Shown here piece by piece: positions 12,216 to 40,045 of a stretch of 64,000 bases of DNA. The stretch lies in contig JAFFJZ010000006.1 of assembly GCA_018340375.1 (NCBI GenBank), forward strand, positions 21,396,001 through 21,460,000, read 5' to 3'. The notes beneath the pieces are model-generated. The model was not told where the DNA came from. It searched no databases and saw only the letters and a list, made by a program, of their open reading frames with translations. How positions within the stretch are numbered: position 1 is the first letter of the stretch; each line of letters begins with the position of its first letter. Position numbers and translations under genes: made by a program. Source of the DNA: Gonatopus flavifemur (Eukaryota > Arthropoda > Insecta > Hymenoptera > Dryinidae).

Positions 12216-14699
12216 ACCAATTCCATTAGATTTTATTCCATATGTGTTCATGAAATGTTATCATAAATTTTGTTTTTCGGAATTCATAAGAAGAGTTTCA
12301 ACGATCTATACGTGAACGAATGTTTTGGAACATACCGTACTAGAAATTCAATCGGGTTAACCCGACGTTTGATGAGGACTTGATCAGGACATGGCTGGGT
12401 TAAGAATTTCTAATCGGGTACCCGTCCTAATATTTCATGTTGCTGAAATTCAAATCGTTCATTGAAACGAATTAATAATCGAATAACGCGATACTCAGAT
12501 CCAACCTCAGTTCAAAACCCAAAATCTCGCATCACGTTCTTTAAACAATGGTTCAACTCTCAACAAGTCAATTTGAGATGATAAATAACGATAGTTTATC
12601 ATATTGAGTTGAAAATAACAATAAAAAGTTTAAAAAACCCAAGTGGTTTCTTCCAACCCTGATGTGAACCTCAATCAACGATCAATACCATCATCATCAG
12701 CATCATCTTCCTATTCGTTTTCGTGTTCAACGTTGTCGTCATTGGGGGAAAGGTGTTCCACTTATGATGATCATCTTTTTACACCGTCTACCGCCAGCGT
12801 AGGATTAATAAGAGATCCTACGATATATCTTCTCCAGGTTGATGATGCTGTTTTTCGATTCTTGTCTGCATTTTTAAAACTCTCTCGAACGCGCGCGCAC
12901 ACATACAAATCTTCGGCTGACCTTTTTACCTAGATGCATTCCTAGTTGAAACAAGTGGAAGAGAGCCAGCCGGCCGCGATGTCACGTTTCTGTTTCGCAC
13001 GAGGTATTATCTTTCCCCGGCCATCGATGATACAGATCTACAAATTTTCTATGATGAACGCTCACGTTCTAATACCGATACAGTTAAACTTTCAACTATC
13101 GCGGAAAAAGGAATGTATCCTCAACGTGCATCAATCAATAAAACAACCCGTATAGAAATCTATGGTTGACGCTAGAATGGTGCAACAATGAAATGATAAT
13201 ATCATCTTATGAAATGACAATAAAATAGACCATCATTGGCAAACAATGGAAAAATTTGTTTATCAATCTTGCGCCAATGATGGAACTGTAAAAAATATAT
13301 GAAGAGTATGCGCATTTCACAAGTTTCAATATATTTTTTATGCGGGATCTCATTGTGTTTTTCTCATTTATCTGTAAACAACTCGGTGTGCATTATTGTC
13401 GTTAAAGTTTGCCATGAGGAGTATACGCAATATGGATCAGCGGTAGGAGTCCTCTGGTGTAACCTGTAACAAAGAACGATTGACTGTCCTTGCAGAGAAT
13501 TGTTTGGGTCTCGTATATTCCTTGTATACATCTCTCATTACTTGGTAACTTAGCTAGCAATTCAGCCATCAAAAGTTGAAATTAAGGAGCATGCCAATAT
13601 CGAACCATGCTATTGCCAATGATCGGTGCTACATTGAAAACTAATTTTTATTCAGACTAGTTTGTAGCAATATTCAACCACGTTTCAAATGATCCTCACT
13701 TTCAATTAAATCTATCGTTCGGTCAATGTTGGACCAAGGATGAGCCCAGCAAGCGCCAAGCCTGGCGGAATTGTGCATCAATGGTAGGCTGACAATCGAA
13801 ATTCGTTGAACACCGATGTCGGTGCGACATCATTTTTGTTGGTAGTCAAAATTTGTCTTTGGCTTCAAAGAATCCCTCAGATTTCCAATATCACTTCTTC
13901 GTTGGAACCAATCTCTTCCCCTGGAGAGCATTCTTTTAAGCCCACACGCAGGCAGTATATATAGTGTCCAGATTTAGAGAATGTGATGGGTGTGGGAGCA
14001 AAAGCGCACCCTTTCCGTTTCCATTAGTGACAATTTCTTCTCTCTTTCATCAATGATGATATGTAATTCTTGCCATTGAGGCTATGATTTTTTCTTTGTC
14101 AAGGTAATCGATGAACAAAATACCTTCCGAAATATGAAGGCCAAAACCTTGCTTTTCATCTGCCGCTGTCCACCCAGTTCACCGCTGATTTGACTCTGCA
14201 ATAAAGTGGTGGATTCATATTCCATCCGTTGACACGTTCAGACGCAAAAACTCCTGTTTGTTGCACTGAAACAGTTGCAAACGACAGTCGGAATCGTCGA
14301 CGCGTTGTTGTTTTTGAGTGACAACCACTATAAATACTCCTGGTCGAACTTTTTATCGATAAATTATGAAGGACTCTGAAGTTCATCCTCCCTATCGGCG
14401 AGGTACTAGACGGAAAACCTGACAAGTAACTAGTGAGGGATGTAACGCTGTTATTAACAACGGACTGATCAGGAAAACTATGCAGGCACTAGCAAGTGAC
14501 TAACAAGGAATTTCTTGTAACCCTGGTAGAAATGGTCTAGGCATTCACGGGTTTGTAACGCCTGCACTAACGAAAAACTAGAGACTGGTGAGTGTAAGCG
14601 TTACAAACTCGTTAAAATGATTAGACTAGGGAATAAATACTATATACTATGGTCATTCCTGAAACTTTTCACTTACAACTCTTCTCTGTTAGAGTGCCC
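12216..14699. other. No gene seen; one family C copy and short inverted repeats
   Basis: A family C fragment (AAATTCAAATCGTTCATTGA...) lies at about 12440-12600. A small pair of GGGTTAACCCG / ATCGGGTACCCG words lies near 12350-12425. Around 14430-14650 TAACGC and ACTAGTG words recur without clear structure. The frames at 12643-12933 and 14156-14425 have no recognisable domain. Confidence 0.4.
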
Positions 14700-15183
14700 T
14701 GCACGGGGAAAAATACTGGTCGGGAATACAGTAATCTTTAATAGAAAATTAGAAAATATTTCTTAGATTTTGTGAATACTTTTTAAAATCTGAGAGTATT
14801 TCTCAAGATCGTAATGAAGATGAAATGGTTCACATTTTTGTTGAATTTTATTAGAAAAAAAAACGAAAATTTATCAATACCTTACAAACAATAGAAAAAA
14901 TTATGAATTTTCCAGAGGTCGCGCATGAAATTTGACAAAGTAAATAATAAAATTTAGGAATTTTATTAATTACTTTGTAAAATTTCATCAAATGAACTTC
15001 TGGAAAGTTCATATTTTTTTCTATTGTTGGTGAGGTTTTGATCAATTTTCCTTCCCTTTTCGAATGCAATTCAACAAAAATTTGAACCGTTAACTTAAGA
15101 AATACTCTCCAAACTACAAACTGAAGAAATATATTCTCCGATTCCCTACTGAAGATATTTCCGAACTACATTCTTCTCCGTGT
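14700..15183. repeat. Foldback element with CACGGAG-type ends
   Basis: Left end TGCACGGGGAAAAATACTGG; right end TTCTTCTCCGTGTGG. Arms include AGAAAATATTTCTTAGATT and AATTTCATCAAATGAACTTC / CGCGCATGAAATTTG-type pairs around 14925-15000. Confidence 0.7.
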
Positions 15184-15296
15184 GGTGAAAAACATTTCCC
15201 TGAAATTCACTGAAAAACTCTGCAAAAATTTCGAGAGAAATCTGAATAAACCTGAAACAATCTTGAAACTCTGTAAAATTCTGAAAAACTCTTGCT

Positions 15297-15550
15297 CACA
15301 CTGTGAAAAATATACTTCCTAAACTGCCAAAGAAGTTTGGCAGTTTTTTACACAAACTTTTTTTGTAAATTACCAAATAAAAGTTTGTAAACATTCAAAA
15401 AATGTTGTGATTTCACGAAGATTTTTGAAAATTTGCAAACTTTTGTTCGGCAATTTACAAAAAAAGTTCGGAAATTATGTTTCCAAATCAAGTTTGTGAA
15501 TTTCCAAGCATTTTTGTTTGGAATTCAACAAATTTCTTTTTTTACAGTGC
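15297..15550. repeat. TIR element with CACTGTGAAAAA ends
   Basis: Left CACACTGTGAAAAATA; right TTTTTTTACAGTGC. The interior repeats AAACTTTTT / AAAAAGTTT and TTTGTAAATT words in both orientations. Confidence 0.6.
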
Positions 15551-15559
15551 ATCGGACAC

Positions 15560-15960
15560 GGTTTTTCACTGGAAATTTCTCTGAATATACTTTTGAATCT
15601 CACTGAGAAACTCTGAGGAGATCTGAAAGAGGCTGAGAGGATCTAAAAAACTCAGAAAGTTTGTTCAAACTCCGAAAATCTCTGGAAATTTCTCTGAATT
15701 TCACTAGAAAACCTTAAATCTCATTGAAAAAATCTGAAAATCCCTGAAAATCTATGATACGTTTTTTTTAAATCGTGAAAATTTGGATGTCTATGAATAT
15801 CTCTGAAAACCTCTGAATTTTTCTGAGAAACATTGAAACTCTCTAAAAGAACTATGAAGATCTCTGCATTCGTTTGAAACACTCTTCATTGGAAACCTCT
15901 GAAATTTTAAAAGGATTCTCTCCATCGGGGTGTATAAAAATGTTTTGGGATTTTCAGAGT
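15560..15960. repeat. Degenerate CTCTGAAAATTTC-type minisatellite
   Basis: Loose repetition of 10-14 bp units built on CTCTGAAA/AACTCTGA. The same word family recurs at 1660-1800, 2570-2650, 3725-3830, 22160-22820, 24120-24290 and 56080-56890. Confidence 0.6.
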
Positions 15961-16180
15961 TTTTCAGATTCCTTCACATTTTTTCGAAATTTCCAGAGTT
16001 TTTCAATGAAATTCAGAGCAAGTTTCTTCACCAAAGATATCTTCGACTTCTCTGCTATCTCACGCAACTTGAATTTACGATCTACCACAACGATGTTATG
16101 AAATTCTTCGATGTTTTCCCAACCAACTGCGGAATTTGGGCGATCTGAGCGTATAGCATCCCACCGAGCATTTCCGTTAG

Positions 16181-16420
16181 AACCTTGCATTAACATTGCA
16201 ACGACATTGATGCGATCTTGAAAGTACTTGTCTTTCAATTTACAAATGCAATATTACAAAAGTAACTTGCAAAAATATCGTTGAAATATCACCTGACAAC
16301 GTAACATTGCTGCAATTAACTTGTAATTGGATGTTGTAATATTACTGTTGTAATTTTCATAACAGGTACTTTCAAGATCGCATCAACATGGATGCAATGT
16401 TAATGCAAGTGCAATAAAAA
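16181..16420. repeat. Foldback element
   Basis: Inverted arms TGCATTAACATTGCAACG / ATGCAATGTTAATGCA and GATGCGATCTTGAAAGTACT / AGGTACTTTCAAGATCGCAT. The short frames on both strands here arise from it. Confidence 0.8.
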
Positions 16421-16424
16421 TTAT

Positions 16425-16612
16425 CCTTATATTTCGTTTTTAGACTGATTTTGTCCTGATTGTTGAATAATGCGGATAAAAACCGTATTCTTTCATGATT
16501 CTAGTCTGAATTTCTTCTCCAACGAATGGAAGTGATTGATGAGGAACTCAGACTGAAATCATGAAAAAGTACTGTTTTTGTTAATCAGAAATATAAGGAC
16601 AAAAACCGTGAG
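16425..16612. repeat. Foldback element, directly adjacent
   Basis: Arms TATCCTTATATTTCGTTTTT / AAATATAAGGACAAAAACCG, and AATCATGAAAGAATACGG-like left sequence against AATCATGAAAAAGTACTG on the right, in inverse orientation. Confidence 0.65.
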
Positions 16613-17283
16613 AGCAATGCTTCACCAACGCACGAGATTTTGATTTTTCCGCTGTTGTGAAAATTTTAACAGTTGATGGAAGAATTTATCTGGGAATTCC
16701 AGAGGTAATCATAGTTTTTCAGAGTAATTTCCAGTGAAAAAATGTGCCCAATAAACAAGGGGTTTTCAGAATTTTTCAAAGTTTCTCAGAAAGATTTGAA
16801 GTTCTCCATTTATAGAGGTATTTCTTTTCCACCAGGGTAGATTCATTTAATCTTCCGTGATTTACAAACTAATGATCTCTCTGATTGAGCTCGAACTTTG
16901 GAACGTAATATTGAGTGATTGTCGTAGATTCTGGTGACAGGAATTTCGTGTAGGTTTTGCGAACATCCAGGCGGGAATCAGCTCTCTAAAATTTTGAATT
17001 TGGGATTTCACTCTCTAGCCAGCCAAAAGTGAGCTTGTCGAATTTTCGAGTGAAATTTCTGCTCTTTGAAAGTGATAATCTACGCTTCGTATGGTGGAAA
17101 ATTCACTACCACTTCGATTCTAAAGTGAGTTTTTCAGTCTTGAAGAGTGAGAGTTCACTCGAAACGAGTGGAAATTCAGTTTTCAGACTTAGTGGAGTGA
17201 AACGTGTGATTTTTCACTCTTTCAAATTCAAAGAGAACTTTCTTTCTCCAAAATAGTTCTCTCCTTGATACAGGAAAGCATTC

Positions 17284-17567
17284 ACAGTAAAAAGTGAAAC
17301 TTAAAGTGATCTCGAATATCAGCATAAAAATGCAGCCAAAAGTAGCGCCTATTCCAACTGAAAGTAAGCAATGAAAGAGACTGAATTTCAGTTAATTTCA
17401 TCTTACTTTGGAATTAAGATAGAATTTCATCTGAATCTCCAAAGTAAGATGGAATTGACTGAAATTCAGTCTTTTTCATTGCTTACTTTCAGTTGGAATA
17501 GGCGCTACTTTTGGCTGCATTTTGAAACTGATATTCGGGATCACTTTAAGTTTTACTTTTCACTGTG
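17284..17567. repeat. Long-arm foldback element
   Basis: Outer ends CACAGTAAAAAGTGAAACTT / AAGTTTTACTTTTCACTGTG. Inner arms AATGCAGCCAAAAGTAGCGC / GCGCTACTTTTGGCTGCATT and CTGAAAGTAAGCAATG / CATTGCTTACTTTCAG are exact inverted copies. Confidence 0.9.
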
Positions 17568-18003
17568 TTGAGCGTTAAAAGGGGATGAAAACTCTGCTGA
17601 AAATACCACACTGTGAGAAATGTCTTTGAATTTAATATATGTTTCATGTACATTTGTCAATGAAATTTCCAATTCTTGGTGATTGAAATGAGAATTCATT
17701 TTTTTGCTTTATTGTGTCATACAATTGTATATATTTTCGTAATTGAAATTCCAATAATTTTTTCAGTTACGTGCTTCCGCACATGCGGAATAGCTTCTGC
17801 TTCTGTTACGTGTAATTGGAAGTTTAATCAGAAATTTCTAACAGTCCAGCCAGATCCGGACAAAGAATAATTGTCAGGCTTTGAACGGTTTCTGTCTCCG
17901 GAAATCACGGAAAAAAGAAAACAACATTGATTATTAGTGTGAATCACAGGAATCCATTGTACCTCAAATTCATTCCGTGCAGTAATATATGTGCGTTTCT
18001 CAG

Positions 18004-18537
18004 TACACGGAGAGAAGAATACAGTTGAAATTACTGTGATAGCTCACTATCCACGGACCAGATTGGAATTGATAAGAAGAATTCTGGTATTTTTATCTAA
18101 TTCTAGAAAACTCCACAGTAATTTATAATGGTTTCCCTGAATAAGAAATTTTCCTGAAAATCCATGAATTTTTGAACTTCATCGAATTTTTACTGTGTGA
18201 ATTGGAAAACGTACATGTAATCCTTATGTTGCTGAAGTTTGAATCGTTTATTGAAACGAAATACTCAACTGTTAAAGACCCCAATTTTTGCAGTATACTG
18301 CATATTATCTTTAAAATTATATTTTCAGTTGCAAGGAGTTCATTCGAAAAGATGAACACCGATGATTTTGCGGGTTTGAACTTCCGTCCCGTTTCTATAA
18401 ACGATTCAAACTTCAGGAACATTAATCCTTGTGGGGAATTTTCATGAAAATCGAAACTCGGTTTGGTGTTGATAGGAAGCACAGGAAAAAATATTGTGTT
18501 TTACATGAAAAAGTAGTGGATTATTCTCTCCGTGTAC
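18004..18537. repeat. CACGGAG-type element nested in family B
   Basis: Left end TACACGGAGAGAAGAATA; right end TTATTCTCTCCGTGTA. It interrupts the family B foldback and contains a family C foldback at 18222-18425. Confidence 0.7.
18222..18425. repeat. Foldback element, family C
   Basis: Ends TGCTGAAGTTTGAATCGTTT and AAACGATTCAAACTTCAGGA are inverted copies, with TATTGAAACGA / CCCGTTTCTATAA inside. The family also occurs at 2490-2580, 12440-12600, 27695-28085, 32790-32925 and 63625-63775. Confidence 0.8.
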
Positions 18538-18782
18538 TCGTTACTGCCCAGCCAGCGTTGACAAATTCAATTACAATACTCATCCCTTCGATCGCGCTAA
18601 CCTTCGCATTATCCAATCGTGTTTTCATTTGTTTTGACAGGATATTCCTGGATGTTCGGTAATTCCGGACGAAATCAGGTAGAAATTTTGTTACTTCTTG
18701 CCCTGATTTCCTGGGACAAAAACCGTTCAAAGCCGCCTGGTAATCATTTTTTGTCCGGACTTGCCTGGCATTTTCATCAGGG

Positions 18783-19869
18783 ATCTTCTTCTCTGAAAAC
18801 GAATAAAATTCAAGGGATAAGGCGTTCGATTTCTGCCCTTCGTTGCAAAAACAACGTTACTCGAATGATCCTGTTAACAAGCGCAAAGCAACTATTCCCA
18901 CCGCAACAATTGTTTCATTGTACTATATAAAAGAAAGATGATATAATTTCGTTGAAGCTTAGATATGAAACTTATATAATTATTATCATAATAACGAACG
19001 CAGTTCACCTAAAGAATGCTGGAATGCGAAAAGTGAAATGAAAGAGGTATGGAAAAAAAAGAAAACAATGATTATTACGGTCATTTATTTCGAGTTATGT
19101 TAAACGATCGTATCGATAGCGGCAAACAATAATACTTGAATTGAAAAATATGTTATGACAGCGATTGACAGTTACGGAAGGCGACAAGGGAATATGTTTC
19201 ACATTGTACACGTACATACATATTTTTCGCTGCAGCATAGAATGTTGCGGTGAACGTGTGTAGCGTTAACAGCGCAACGGAACGCAATAGAGCGGAACAT
19301 CAGGGCATATCATAGTTTGGCATACCTGGCATAGATGCATTCTCTAATAACATTTTGAATTGTGATGATGATAATGATGGAGATGGTGATGAAGAGACCG
19401 CGCGTGAGAGACTCGAGAAGTGGGTAAGGATAAAATAAAGAGAGAAAGGGAGAGGGAGACGTCGAGGGAAAAGTAAAAATGAAAGGAGAAGGGATTAGAG
19501 TTTCATACACGACTCTCGAGAGAAGATGCATGCTAGGTGAGGTATCAAAGTCGTCGCGGTTCCGTTGCTCGTTCATTCGTTCCCTCGTTCGTGTTCGTGT
19601 TCGCTGGTTTGGACCCTCGCGTTCTCCTTGACTACCTGACAGTTCACAGAAGACCGGCCACTATCGAAGGAACCGGTTGTGTGGTCGATAACCTATCCGC
19701 GTGTGCATATATACAATATTATATATATATATATATATACTCGTTGCATATTCTTCCCCGCTGTTCGCGAAAAACACCAGGGTTCGAATATGTAACCATA
19801 AGATCAAAGTAGTGAAATTTCGTTCCGTTCTGTCCTTCATCTCTGTTCTCGCGTGAAACACTGTGAAAA
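18783..19869. other. Upstream flank of the CDR2-like gene
   Basis: No gene seen. A TA microsatellite lies at about 19713-19740 and a purine-rich run (GAGAAAGGGAGAGGGAG) near 19440. The promoter should lie here or further upstream, but no TATA box at a convincing position can be singled out. Confidence 0.35.
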
Positions 19870-36116
<16,247 letters not shown>

Positions 36117-37123
36117 AGAAATTTTATATCTGAAAAAGAAAAAAAAAACAATCAAATCCTTAACCTCAGTATTTGAAATTTTAGAAATAGAAAAAGAAGA
36201 CAAAATCTTGTAAATAGACAAAAATTAATGCAACTGATTTTAGATACATATTATATACATATACATATATTTTTTATTATATTGTACATCCGTTTTGTCA
36301 TTTGTTTTCTATTTTTCATTCGAGTGTATTATTGTATATTTTCAATCGATGTGTCGTTTATAATATTAATCTGTACCTATAACAACGTGTACACGCGTTA
36401 GTTTCGATTCAAATGAAAACAACAAAAGTTATGGTGAAATGTAATTGATCCTCCATTCGAATCGAATATTCGCGTCGCCCTATGTCATTGTGAATTATTA
36501 TTATTATTGCAAGGAAAGGAGAGTGACAAGAATTCTTTCCGGTCAAATTTAAAAGAGAACATTCTATGAATAATGATAATATATAATCGAAATGATGATA
36601 ATTATGATATTATGATGATAACAATAATGATAATATATTATTTATGTGCCATTCAATGGATCGTATTACAATTTTCATTCTCCTCTTAGAATAAATGAAG
36701 AGTATACACGAATCTTCTATTTTCAAAGTGTAAAACAGATGTTTCCTAATATTCTGCTCCAGGGCGGTGAAAAGTTCTTGGCGTACGACGTAGAGCGTTA
36801 ATGTAATGATATCGCTAGCTTTTGTATTCTATATAAAAAAACCAACTGAAGTATCGTGATCTTATACGAGGGAATATGAATTTATAGTCGTAGTGATATA
36901 ACAATACATTGTTTTTCGATGCAAAATGTATTGTTTTCCTTCATACTTCCTTACTCTCTCAATTGCATTGACGGAAGAATTGAATTAGCGGGGAAGAAAA
37001 AAGAAAAAGTATGATCTATCATGATTGGTTTGCGATGAAAAATCTTTAATAACAACTATAGTAATAACTGTTTTATTGATACATCCATGGATGAACAGTT
37101 TTTGTTCCGTAAGAGAAATATAC
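36117..37123. other. Convergent 3' ends of the CDR2-like and F-box genes
   Basis: This 1-kb AT-rich interval separates two convergent stop codons. AATAAA on the + strand at 36690-36695 could serve the CDR2-like mRNA. TTTATT at 37072-37077 is AATAAA on the - strand, about 50 bp past the F-box stop. ATAATGATA-type simple repeats occupy 36565-36640. No ORF of note. Confidence 0.5.
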
Positions 37124-38722
37124 TTAGTAGTATGGGAATCTTGAATGACAATTTTTCAGGTATTGCACTTTCAAGAGAGATGGAACTTTGTAATACTTTG
37201 GTATCTTTGTACCATAAACGCTAATTTCTAGAGGTAGATCATGTATGCGACAAAGTACATTTTCGATGCAACATTGAAAAGTTACGTTAGTAATCAACGG
37301 ACACTCCTCCAAGTCTAAGGATATCAAATTGGGGCAATTGTTCACCACTTGGCAGATACTTTCATCGATTAGGTTGGCGCAACAAAAACAGTTTAGCGTT
37401 TCCAACTTATTCGCGGCGCGTAACCCCCGTCCATCGATGTTACGGATCCTTGATATATTGAGGTGTTTTAGATTCGGTAGAGATGCCAATGCTGCGATAC
37501 TTGCATCCGTTACATTCGCACAATCTATAACATCCACATAAATTGTTACGTCTTCCAACAAACGATGATTCAGAACCTTGAAAAATTATATCTTCCCAGT
37601 TACCTTCGATGCTGATTGTAGATAAATTCCTCCAATGATCGATCGATTCCAAAATCAAATTACTAGTAACTCCGTCATGATGTTCCATATAGAGATGTTC
37701 TAATTCCGTGAATTTCATGGACGGGAAATAACCGTGGAAGCAGTACGAACAGAAACAGAGTCCCAAAGTTTTCAAATGATACCGATCGCCGAGCTGATCG
37801 AGTAATCGGTTAATGCGCTCTGGAGAAAACGATAGACAACTGGATATTACAAAGCTCTCCAGATAATCGGGATCCAGACGTTCCTGCGCGCGAGGATGGA
37901 AAAATCAAGATACTCTCAATGATATATTATGTCTGAAAATGAAATGAGCTAAACAAAAACTCACCACCGCGGACAACAAATATTTTGTATCGTCCAAAGA
38001 AGTGATTAGAGAGAATTTGACGATCTTTTCGGGTAAATGTAGTAAACAAGTGCCAGAGATGACTGCTCTGTACAATTCTATGAGATTTAAATTTTGATGT
38101 TTGTCGAATAATTCGATTAATTCATCTTCGTAGCATAGGATGCCTTTTCCAAAGTGCACTTCTTTTAGATTTTTACAGTGGGTGGTTAATTTACTAACGA
38201 ATCTGGGACTAACGAAAGAGCGTGAAGTGTCTATTGCTGCCAAGTTAGGGCACCTACTAGATATATCTTGCAATATTCCTGAACATAGGTAATGTTGTTT
38301 GGGATGGAACGGTCGTTTGGTCGTTACGCTAGTGATGAACTGGCCACACTTGGATAATATGCATCGAAATATTGATCTGGATTTCAACTGATCGTAGACT
38401 AAGAGAAAGTCCCAGGTAGAGTTGTATAAAGTGATCGTCTTGGTGTCTCGCCATAAACCTAAACTAGCCGACCTCCATCTCTTGCAAACTGAATAAAATA
38501 TTATCGTGAAAGTGAGGAATAATGAGATTTTCAAAACATTGTGTTGAATCTTGGGGGGGTAAAATACTAACCTCTCTCAATTCGGATTCTTTGAGGGATC
38601 GTCAAGTATGAGAAAATATATTCTAGACAATCGTCGTTCAGAGTGCTGGAAAATGAGGCTTCTGATCGAGTTTCGCATATTTGCGGCTGAGAAATTTGCA
38701 ACTTCTTGCACTTCACACTCAT
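37124..38722 (-). CDS. F-box/leucine-rich-repeat protein, probable ubiquitin-ligase adaptor, with a 1-nt frameshift
   Basis: Exons on the - strand: 38722-38572, 38488-37965, 37883-37124; GT-AG and phase-consistent. The first ATG gives MSVKCKKLQISQPQICE, then an F-box (LNDDCLEYIFSYLTIPQRIR continuing ERVCKRW across the first junction, about residues 33-62). Leucine-rich repeats follow (LNCFCCANLIDESI, NCPNLISLDLEECPLIT) of the cysteine-containing type seen in FBXL proteins. Such proteins hold substrates on SCF (Skp1-Cul1) ubiquitin ligases. Corrected length is about 477 aa. The frame breaks at a run of five A (37581-37585): upstream reads GNWEDIIF and downstream KVLNHRLLEDV, joined by removing one base. 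Both sides look well preserved, so a sequencing or assembly homopolymer error is as likely as a recent pseudogenising mutation. Specific FBXL orthology not recognised. Confidence 0.85.
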
Positions 38723-38827
38723 CTTCGGTTAGCTTTGTGATCTTTGTGATTTTCAAATTTGAAAACGAAAACACAGTTCAAGCTTCTTTTTCATTCGACG
38801 AGGAAAGTGAAAGATCGTGTCCGTTAA

Positions 38828-39222
38828 GGGTGTCCCCTGGTCGATTTTTCCACTAGAAAACTACTAGATCGTTTCAACCATTTTACGTCATTATAATATT
38901 CAAGTAATTATATCGATCTTGAGATAAAAAAATCTCAAATAAATCAGAGATGCCGGCTCTGGTCTCAAAATAATTGTACATGGATTATATTTGTTATAAT
39001 ATCAAAAAAACTGAATAGAGGTTTCTTATTGGCTGATAACGAAATTTCTTTCTAATTATTTATGACGAGTTAGTTGAACGACAAACAGACCAGGGCCGAA
39101 TTGTTTGATTGATTCTGAATCATTTGATCTAAAGTTTAATGCAATTGATTGAATATTTTTGACGTAAAATGGTCGAAACGATCTAGTAGTTTTTTGGTGA
39201 AAAAATCGACCAGAGCACTCCC
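38828..39222. repeat. Foldback element upstream of the F-box gene
   Basis: Arms CTGGTCGATTTTTCCAC / TTGGTGAAAAAATCGACCAG, ACTACTAGATCGTTTC / GAAACGATCTAGTAGT and CCATTTTACGTCA / TGACGTAAAATGG. It begins about 105 bp from the F-box start codon. Confidence 0.9.
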
Positions 39223-39626
39223 TTAAAAATATCCCGTAGTTGGTAGACCTGTTTTACACCGAAGTTCAGTTATGGTCAGGGATGGGTTCTGTGCGCGTGA
39301 GATAAGTAATATGCGTTCACTATGCACAGATTATGCATAAAACATGTAGAATACGCAGAAAATGCAGAAAACATTGTAAAATGAATTCCGACTTGAAATT
39401 CAAAATTCAGAATATAAGAAATGGATATTTATGGGGGTTGAAATGGTAAAGAACTCATAGTTTTCAAATTATAACCCAACTTGACCATAAAAAAAGATGA
39501 TGCAGAAAACCCCCTTCAGTTATCTGCATTATCTGCATGAGTTTTATGCGCACATTATTCCTTGCATAAAACCTTCCGTATTATGCGTACCCAACCATAA
39601 CTTATGGTTGGGTTTACCTGCCGGAA

Positions 39627-39801
39627 TTTCGTATCCCAACGACTCAGGCTGGGCTCCCATGCAACCGGATTGTCGGGAACGGAACGCTCAGAATTAGTGG
39701 ATCCCTAGTATTGTTATAGTTGTATCCAAATGAAATTATTATTCTACAAATTAGGATCGTTCCGTTCCGGACAATCCGGTTGCATGGGAGCCCAGCCTTA
39801 G
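39627..39801. repeat. GC-richer foldback element
   Basis: Arms GGCTGGGCTCCCATGCAACC / GGTTGCATGGGAGCCCAGCC and GGATTGTCGGGAACGGAACG / CGTTCCGTTCCGGACAATCC, with an AT-rich loop. Confidence 0.9.
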
Positions 39802-39937
39802 GTCTGTGTCACATGGAACTGGTAAACGCGGAACCCTTGGTTGAAGAGAGAGAGACAAATATTCTTCTCTCTCTTCAACCAAGGGTTCCGCATTCCGCTT
39901 TCCGTCCCTCCGCAGCCCAATGTGACGCGAGCCTTAA
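39802..39937. repeat. Foldback element abutting the previous one
   Basis: Arms GCGGAACCCTTGGTTGAAGA / TCTTCAACCAAGGGTTCCGC, outer words GTGTCACAT / ATGTGACGC, and a GAGAGAGA loop segment. Confidence 0.85.
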
Positions 39938-40045
39938 GAGGATACCAGCGTTACCATCAGAGCCATTTCTCTTTGCAATAAAATACTCGAAACTGAATTC
40001 GATAGAGTGTCGCAGTCCCGAAGATTCATTTTTCCGAATTGCAGA

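Larger units (their letters stand above)
17842..18782. repeat. Family B foldback interrupted by a nested insertion
   Basis: Left part (17842-17910) has GACAAAGAATAATTGTCAGG and GAACGGTTTCTG; right part (18640-18782) has the inverse, CCGTTCAAAGCC and TTTTTGTCCGGAC. The intervening DNA contains a CACGGAG-type element (18004-18537) that itself holds a family C copy. Confidence 0.7.

Noticed and set aside
12643..12933. Ser-rich 96-aa ORF as a gene
   Set aside because: Low-complexity start, no recognisable motif, no splice or poly(A) context.
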